A DNA stretch of 64,000 nucleotides from an uncultured Prevotellaceae bacterium (GTDB taxonomy: Bacteria > Bacteroidota > Bacteroidia > Bacteroidales > Bacteroidaceae), in the NCBI GenBank assembly GCA_900320565.1, contig ONSR01000014.1:1-64000 (forward strand). Reading direction: 5' to 3'. The notes below the pieces were generated by a model. That model saw only the letters and a program-made list of their open reading frames with translations, did no database searches and was not told where the DNA came from. Each line of letters opens with the position of its first letter. Position 1 is the stretch's first letter. A program made the translations under genes and the position numbers. Of the stretch, positions 59,350-64,000 are shown piece after piece.

Positions 59350-61031
59350 CTTTTATCTTTTTCTCTTATTTCTACACGGCGAATCTTGCCGCTGATGGTC
59401 TTGGGTAATTCGTCTACAAACTCGATGATACGAGGATATTTATAGGGAGCAGTCACATGTTTGACGTGTGCCTGCAGCTCTTCTATCAGGGCTTTGCCGG
59501 CTTTATCCTTCCATTCCTTGCCAAGCACGACAGTTGCCTTCACCACCATTCCCCTGGTATCATCGGGTACGCCGGTAATGGCACACTCCACAACGGCAGG
59601 ATGTGTCATCAAAGCACTCTCGACTTCAAAGGGCCCGATGCGGTAGCCGCTGCTCTTGATGACATCATCGGCTCTTCCCTCGAACCAATAGTAACCATCC
59701 TTGTCGCGCCACGCCATATCGCCTGTGAAGTAATATCCGTCGTGACAAGCCTCGTAGGTGATGTTGCTGTCGCGATAGTATTCCTTGAAAAGGCCAATAG
59801 CCTTGTGGCCTTCATTCAGGCGAACCGCTATCTCGCCCTTCTCTCCATCCTCGCAAGGGGTAAGGTCAGGACGCAGCAAAGCTATCTCATATTGTGCGTT
59901 GGGTTTGCCCATACTGCCTGGTTTAGGCTGCATCCAGGGGAAGGTTCCCAAGGTCAGAGTCGTCTCGGTCTGGCCGAAACCTTCCATCAGACGTATGCCC
60001 GTCAGCTCGAAGAACTTGTTGTACACGGCAGCATTCAACGCCTCGCCAGCCGTTGTACAGTAGCGAAGAGCAGAAAGATCATAGTGGCTGAAGTCCTCTC
60101 GAACAAGGAAACGATAGACCGTAGGCGGTGCACAGAAGCTTGTTATATGGTACTTCTCCATCTGACGAAGTATCTTCTCTGCCGTGAACTTCTCGTGGTC
60201 GAAGACAAAGACGCAAGCCCCAGCGAACCATTGTCCGTAGAACTTTCCCCAGACAGCCTTGCCCCACCCTGTATCGGCAACAGTAAGATGAATGCTGTCG
60301 GGCGTGAGATTATGCCAGAAGACACCAGTCGTGAGGTGCCCAAGAGCGTAGAGGAAGTCGTGCGCCACCATCTTGGGCTCGCCCGAAGTGCCTGAGGTGA
60401 AGTACAATATCATTGTATCACCATTGGTATTAACGAAGCGAGGACGACGGAAAGGCGCAGCTTTGTCTATCTCTTTATGCCAGTCGTGGAAGCCTTCAGG
60501 CACGTCAGGACCGATGGAGACAAGTATCTCAACCGTCGGACTCTCAGGCATCGCCTTCTGAACCTCCCCGAGAACATAAGGCTCGCCCACGCAAATGATG
60601 GCCTTCACGGAAGCCGCATTGTTGCGATAAACAATGTCGTGACTGGTAAGCATGTGTGTTGCGGGAATAGGAACTGCTCCCAGCTTGTGCAGGGCAAGCA
60701 TCGTAATCCACCACTCGAGGCGACGCTTCTCGATGAGCATCACCATGTCGCCACGCTCGATACCCAGGCTTCCCAGGTAGGAAGCGGCTTGGTCGCTCAT
60801 CCGCTTCAGGTCGTCAAAGGACAGCTTTCGCTCTGCCCCTTCATCGTTTGTCCACAGAAGGGCAATCTTATCTGGTGCCACCTCTGCCCAAGCATCCACA
60901 ACATCATAGGCGAAGTTGAAGTTCTTGGGAACAATGAACTCAAGGTTCTTCGCATAATCTTCCTCGGAAACAAAGGTCGTTTGCCTAAGGAAGCGACTTA
61001 GTATAGGATTGTTAGTCATTGGTTTTGACAT
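59346..61031 (-). CDS. AMP-forming acyl-CoA synthetase
   Basis: The 561-residue ANL-superfamily enzyme activates a carboxylic acid with ATP and CoA. It has the P-loop-like TMILYFTSGTSGEPKMVAHD, TTAGEALNAAVYNKFFE, LMEGFGQTETTLTLGTFPW, YYWFEGRADDVIKSSGYRIGPFEVES and the C-terminal lysine in PKTISGKIRRVEIREK. The closest group is medium-chain or branched acyl-CoA ligases. It lies 4 bp after a XRE-cupin regulator gene; this pair recurs in Bacteroidota, and the regulator probably controls the synthetase. The substrate is unknown. Confidence 0.9.
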   Translation of the reverse strand: MSKPMTNNPILSRFLRQTTFVSEEDYAKNLEFIVPKNFNFAYDVVDAWAEVAPDKIALLWTNDEGAERKLSFDDLKRMSDQAASYLGSLGIERGDMVMLIEKRRLEWWITMLALHKLGAVPIPATHMLTSHDIVYRNNAASVKAIICVGEPYVLGEVQKAMPESPTVEILVSIGPDVPEGFHDWHKEIDKAAPFRRPRFVNTNGDTMILYFTSGTSGEPKMVAHDFLYALGHLTTGVFWHNLTPDSIHLTVADTGWGKAVWGKFYGQWFAGACVFVFDHEKFTAEKILRQMEKYHITSFCAPPTVYRFLVREDFSHYDLSALRYCTTAGEALNAAVYNKFFELTGIRLMEGFGQTETTLTLGTFPWMQPKPGSMGKPNAQYEIALLRPDLTPCEDGEKGEIAVRLNEGHKAIGLFKEYYRDSNITYEACHDGYYFTGDMAWRDKDGYYWFEGRADDVIKSSGYRIGPFEVESALMTHPAVVECAITGVPDDTRGMVVKATVVLGKEWKDKAGKALIEELQAHVKHVTAPYKYPRIIEFVDELPKTISGKIRRVEIREKDKR

Positions 61032-61035
61032 TAAC

Positions 61036-61587
61036 TTAGATGATTACTGTCAGGAACTTCACAGTCTTATTCTCAAGGGCACGCATGCAATGGGGACGTG
61101 TCGTGTCGAAGTATATGCTGTCGCCCCTCTGCAATACAATAACCTTATCTTCAATCGTTATCTCGAGAACGCCATCAAAAACGATGATGAACTCCTGGCC
61201 GTCATGAACATTCTTTGCATGGTTCTTACCTTCCGGAAGAGGTTCTATCTCCGTGAAGAACGGCTCCATCACTCTTCCCTTAAAGCCGCTGGCAAGAGAT
61301 TTGTACTTGTAATCGTTGTGGCGGTCCACTTCAAGGCCTTTGCCTCGACGCGTCACGAAGTAGCCGTTCATGCGTGGCTCCTCGCCATAAAGCAGGACAT
61401 CAAGGGCGATGCCATACTGCTTGGAGATGCGCGAGAGGAGATAAACGCCAGGGTCAGCCTCACCATTCTCAATGCGGCGATAGTGTTCGACTGTCGTCTC
61501 GCACACCTCTGCCATCTTCTCCACAGGGATGTCGAATATCTCGCGCAAGCCTTTCAAGCGTTGCGATATTTGTTTAATGTCGTTCAT
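61036..61587 (-). CDS. XRE-type regulator with a cupin domain
   Basis: The 183-residue protein has an N-terminal XRE HTH (QISQRLKGLREIFDIPVEKM, CETTVEHYRRIENGEADPGV), a linker, and a C-terminal cupin barrel (HDGQEFIIVFDGVLEITIED, VLQRGDSIYFDTTRPHCMRA), which usually binds a small ligand. It lies between proA and the acyl-CoA synthetase gene, 4 bp from both. The likely role is ligand-controlled repression or activation of this operon, probably of the synthetase. Confidence 0.88.
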   Translation of the reverse strand: MNDIKQISQRLKGLREIFDIPVEKMAEVCETTVEHYRRIENGEADPGVYLLSRISKQYGIALDVLLYGEEPRMNGYFVTRRGKGLEVDRHNDYKYKSLASGFKGRVMEPFFTEIEPLPEGKNHAKNVHDGQEFIIVFDGVLEITIEDKVIVLQRGDSIYFDTTRPHCMRALENKTVKFLTVII

Positions 61588-61591
61588 ATAA

Positions 61592-62770
61592 TTAACTTCT
61601 TATTTGTCCATTTCCATTTATAAGCCATTTGTAGGTCGTCATCTCTTCCAAAGCCATCGGTCCACGCGGGCCAAGCTTCTGAGTTGAGATGCCTATCTCG
61701 GCGCCGAGACCAAACTGCGCGCCATCGGTAAAGCTGGTGGGAGCATTGACATATACGCATGCGGCATCAACCATCTGTTGGAAGCGAGCTGCCGTCGCCT
61801 TGTTCTCCGTAATGATACACTCGCTGTGTCCTGAGCCATAACGGGCGATGTGAGCCAATGCCTCGTCAAGGCTGTCAACGACTTTAAGGGAGAGCTTGTA
61901 GTCCATCCACTCCGTGCCCATTGTTGCCTCGTCGGTGACAATCTCAACACGCCCTTCCATCGGGGCAAGCAAAGCAGGAATGTCGTTGGCTCTGTCACGG
62001 TGAACGAGCAGACAATCAAGGGCGTTGCAGACGCTGACACGTCGCATCTTGGCATTCGAAATGATGCGTTTCCCTTTCTCCAAGTCACCGTCTTTATCGA
62101 AATAAGCATGCACGACGCCTGCCCCTGTCTCGATAACCGGCACACGAGCATTGTCGCGTACGAAGTCAATGAGTTTCCTTCCGCCTCGAGGGATACAGAG
62201 ATCCACATAACCAACCGCGCCAAGCAGTTCGGCGGTAGCCTCGTGAGTGGGTGGCAACAAAGCCAACGCATCCACACAAATGCCTGCATCTTGCAGCACT
62301 TCATGTATAAGATTGACTATCGCGCAATTGCTTTCCTCTGCACTATGGCTGCCTTTCAACAGACAGACATTGCCACTCTTGAAGCACAGAGAGAAGACAT
62401 CGAAGCAGACATTTGGCCTTGCTTCGAATATGACGCCTATCACGCCGAACGGAACACTGATGCGACGCAGGTAAATACCGTTGGCAAGTGTCCTTCCCTT
62501 GCTTATTATACCAAGAGGCGAAGGCAGTTTGGCCACGTTACGAAGGTCGGCTGCAATGCCCTGAATACGTTCTTTTGTGAGCAACAAGCGGTCGTAAAGA
62601 GGGTCGTTTGGCTCAAGTTTCTGCAAGTCGAGCGCATTTGCTGCAAGCAACTTAGCAGCCTCAGCCTCAGCACAATCTGCAATCTTTAGGAGCACATCAT
62701 TGCGTTGCTCGTCCGTCAGAAGCATGAGCGTTCGGCTTGCTTCCTTGGCCTTATGGAACAATTGCTTCAT
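61592..62770 (-). CDS. proA: Glutamate-5-semialdehyde dehydrogenase (gamma-glutamyl phosphate reductase)
   Basis: ProA reduces gamma-glutamyl phosphate to glutamate-5-semialdehyde, the second step of proline synthesis. The 392-residue protein has VPFGVIGVIFEARPNVCFDV (the EARPN motif), LKGSHSAEESNCAIV, the PRGGRKLIDFVRDNARVPVI segment, the catalytic Cys in RRVSVCNALDCLLVH, and TSFTDGAQFGLGAEIGISTQ. It is coupled to proB by a 4-bp overlap, giving proB-proA order within the run. It is slightly shorter than the 415-residue E. coli enzyme, without visible loss. Confidence 0.96.
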   Translation of the reverse strand: MKQLFHKAKEASRTLMLLTDEQRNDVLLKIADCAEAEAAKLLAANALDLQKLEPNDPLYDRLLLTKERIQGIAADLRNVAKLPSPLGIISKGRTLANGIYLRRISVPFGVIGVIFEARPNVCFDVFSLCFKSGNVCLLKGSHSAEESNCAIVNLIHEVLQDAGICVDALALLPPTHEATAELLGAVGYVDLCIPRGGRKLIDFVRDNARVPVIETGAGVVHAYFDKDGDLEKGKRIISNAKMRRVSVCNALDCLLVHRDRANDIPALLAPMEGRVEIVTDEATMGTEWMDYKLSLKVVDSLDEALAHIARYGSGHSECIITENKATAARFQQMVDAACVYVNAPTSFTDGAQFGLGAEIGISTQKLGPRGPMALEEMTTYKWLINGNGQIRS

Positions 62771-63537
62771 GATGGCAGGAATTCTGTATGGATTGTTTGA
62801 GTCGATTCATTTATGAGGGCTGGCAAGATGCCTTCCCTGTTTCCGTTGGCAATAATGACGCGGATACCTGCTTGGGCTACCGAAAGGGCTGTGTTGAACT
62901 TCGATGTCATGCCACCTCTGCCGGCCTTGCTCTTAGCGGGAAGGATATAGCGACTCACATCATCACCCCGCCTTACCTGACGAATCACTTCGCTTCCAGA
63001 CTCTTGAGGATTGCCGTTGTACAGGCCATCCACTCCTGTGAGCAAGATAAGCATTTCGGCTCCCACCATCTTGGCAATGAGGCCGGACAATTCGTCGTTG
63101 TCCGTGAACATCAGTTCCTCGATGCTGACGGTATCATTCTCATTGACGATAGGCAACACGCCATTCTCCAGCATCACTTCCATGCAGGCACGTTGGTTCT
63201 GATAACTGCGTTCGCTTTGGAAGTTCTCTTTTGTCGTGAGCACTTGTCCTACGTGTATGTTGTATTCGCGAAACAGGTCGTAGTAGAGGTTAATGAGCTT
63301 CACCTGTCCCATAGCCGAGAAGAGTTGACGTTGTTCTACAGAGTCGAGCGAATGGTCAACCTGCAGTTCTCCCCTTCCACACGCAACTGCACCACTTGTG
63401 ACGAGCACCACATCATAGTTCTGCTCCCGCAACCAAGCAATCTGATCAACAAGCGCAGAGACTCGCGTGATGTCGAGCTTGCCCCTGTCTGTTGTGAGGA
63501 CATTGCTGCCCACTTTCACTACGATTCGTTTCTTCAT
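62767..63537 (-). CDS. proB: Glutamate 5-kinase
   Basis: ProB phosphorylates glutamate, the first and regulated step of proline synthesis. I place the start at 63537 (MKKRIVVKVGSNVLTTDRGK), for 256 residues; the upstream ATG at 63558 would lie inside proC. The amino-acid-kinase fold shows VVLVTSGAVACG, PIVNENDTVSIEELMFTDND and GRGGMTSKFNTALSVAQAGI. The PUA domain of the E. coli enzyme is absent, as in many Bacteroidota. It overlaps proC by 4 bp and proA by 4 bp. Confidence 0.95.
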   Translation of the reverse strand: MKKRIVVKVGSNVLTTDRGKLDITRVSALVDQIAWLREQNYDVVLVTSGAVACGRGELQVDHSLDSVEQRQLFSAMGQVKLINLYYDLFREYNIHVGQVLTTKENFQSERSYQNQRACMEVMLENGVLPIVNENDTVSIEELMFTDNDELSGLIAKMVGAEMLILLTGVDGLYNGNPQESGSEVIRQVRRGDDVSRYILPAKSKAGRGGMTSKFNTALSVAQAGIRVIIANGNREGILPALINESTQTIHTEFLPS

Positions 63538-64000
63538 TGCAGTCCTGCCTTGAGACAACGTATTACTGCCGAGTTGAAGGCGGCGTGATCCAACTCGTTT
63601 AACCCTTTTATTGTAATGCCGCCAGGTGTTGTCACCTTGTCGATGGCTGCTTCCGGATGCAGACCTGTCTCGCGAAGGAGGGTGACAGCGCCTTGCATAG
63701 TTTGCATGACAATCTGCTTTGCCTCATCGGGATAGAAGCCCATCTCGACGCCTCCTTCTGTCATTGCACGGAGGAAACGCATGACGTAGGCGATGCCACA
63801 GCCAGCCATCATCATGCCGGCACCCATCAGTCGTTGGGGCACGACCTTGCACTGCCCTACCCTTTCAAAGAGTTTGGCGGCCTTTTCAGCCTGCTCAGCC
63901 TCCTCGACGAAGGTCATGCTTTCGCCAAACTCGGCAGCAATGTTGGGCATGGCATACACATCGATGCGTTCATCGCGAATGCCTGCTGCGACTGAGATGA
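63534..64000 (-). CDS. proC: Pyrroline-5-carboxylate reductase, C-terminal part (runs off the right edge)
   Basis: ProC makes proline from pyrroline-5-carboxylate. The visible ~155 residues, open to the window edge, include ISVAAGIRDERIDVYAMPNI, VPQRLMGAGMMMAGCGIAYV (family: lSGSGPAYv), MTEGGVEMGFYPDEAKQIVM, GAVTLLRETGLHPEAAIDKV TTPGG and the ending ALNSAVIRCL-like AAFNSAVIRCLKAGLQ. The N-terminal Rossmann part is outside the window. It is the most upstream visible gene of the proC-proB-proA-regulator-ligase-argF' run. Confidence 0.93.
   Translation of the reverse strand, partial: ISVAAGIRDERIDVYAMPNIAAEFGESMTFVEEAEQAEKAAKLFERVGQCKVVPQRLMGAGMMMAGCGIAYVMRFLRAMTEGGVEMGFYPDEAKQIVMQTMQGAVTLLRETGLHPEAAIDKVTTPGGITIKGLNELDHAAFNSAVIRCLKAGLQ

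Noticed and set aside
1..64000. tRNA and rRNA genes
   Set aside because: Intergenic regions were read for cloverleaf-like T-loop motifs and rRNA segments; none was convincing.

Overview
The window reads as a stretch of a Bacteroidota (Bacteroidales) chromosome, most likely Prevotellaceae. Support comes from many TAnnTTTG-type -7 promoter elements (often with TTG/TTTG about 19-21 nt upstream), a Bacteroides-type N-succinylornithine carbamoyltransferase (ArgF'), a BtGH84-like hexosaminidase, two secreted proteins with Bacteroidales-type C-terminal tails, a DUF4837 lipoprotein, and a 29-residue AURKAIP1/COX24-type basic protein. The genus is inferred, not proven. No rRNA, tRNA, insertion sequence, prophage or CRISPR was recognised.

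Layout. 1-4.2 kb: acyltransferase (partial), ddl, rluD, PASTA protein, rpmH and divergent efp. 4.2-5.6 kb: a 22-bp repeat array, an orphan lipoprotein and a candidate long-hairpin ncRNA (6S-like). 5.6-11.3 kb: an RND efflux operon (MFP, pump, outer-membrane factor) that looks broken in at least two genes. 11.3-19.4 kb: cohesin-like secreted protein, then thrS-infC-rpmI-rplT, TPR protein, def, ruvX and a SPOR lipoprotein. 19.6-25.6 kb: YtxH/holin-like trio, msrA, esterase plus GH84, Crp/Fnr regulator. 25.7-31.7 kb: glycogen cluster (debranching enzyme, glycosyltransferase, catalytically altered GH57) and a ThiD-like/AraC fusion. 31.7-37.2 kb: broken SDR gene, GH78 rhamnosidase, pdxS-pdxT. 37.2-40 kb: an unusual DprA-like/HTH/PD-(D/E)XK/HTH protein, a 22-bp array and a membrane HTH protein. 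40-49.3 kb: rng, COX24-type protein, mutY, GH106, fthC, GH109. 49.5-57.2 kb: rlmN, DUF4837, a degenerate PdxA, a sigma-54 activator, lptE, secG, sugar kinase, a possible sRNA, cutC. 57.4-64 kb: nitroreductase, secreted protein, argF', acyl-CoA synthetase, XRE-cupin regulator, proA, proB, proC.

Two themes stand out. First, at least eight intergenic sites carry short arrays with an exact 22-bp period. The sequence differs between sites, but nearly every unit contains an ACGT-like core. The register is kept even where sequence has diverged. Two of these arrays lie inside two inverted copies of a ~411-bp dispersed element. Second, several genes show selective decay: the RND operon has an in-frame TAA and a 34-bp tandem duplication, the SDR has lost its cofactor loop, the PdxA homologue has lost its metal-binding histidines while a complete PdxST pathway lies nearby, and the GH57 protein lacks both catalytic residues.
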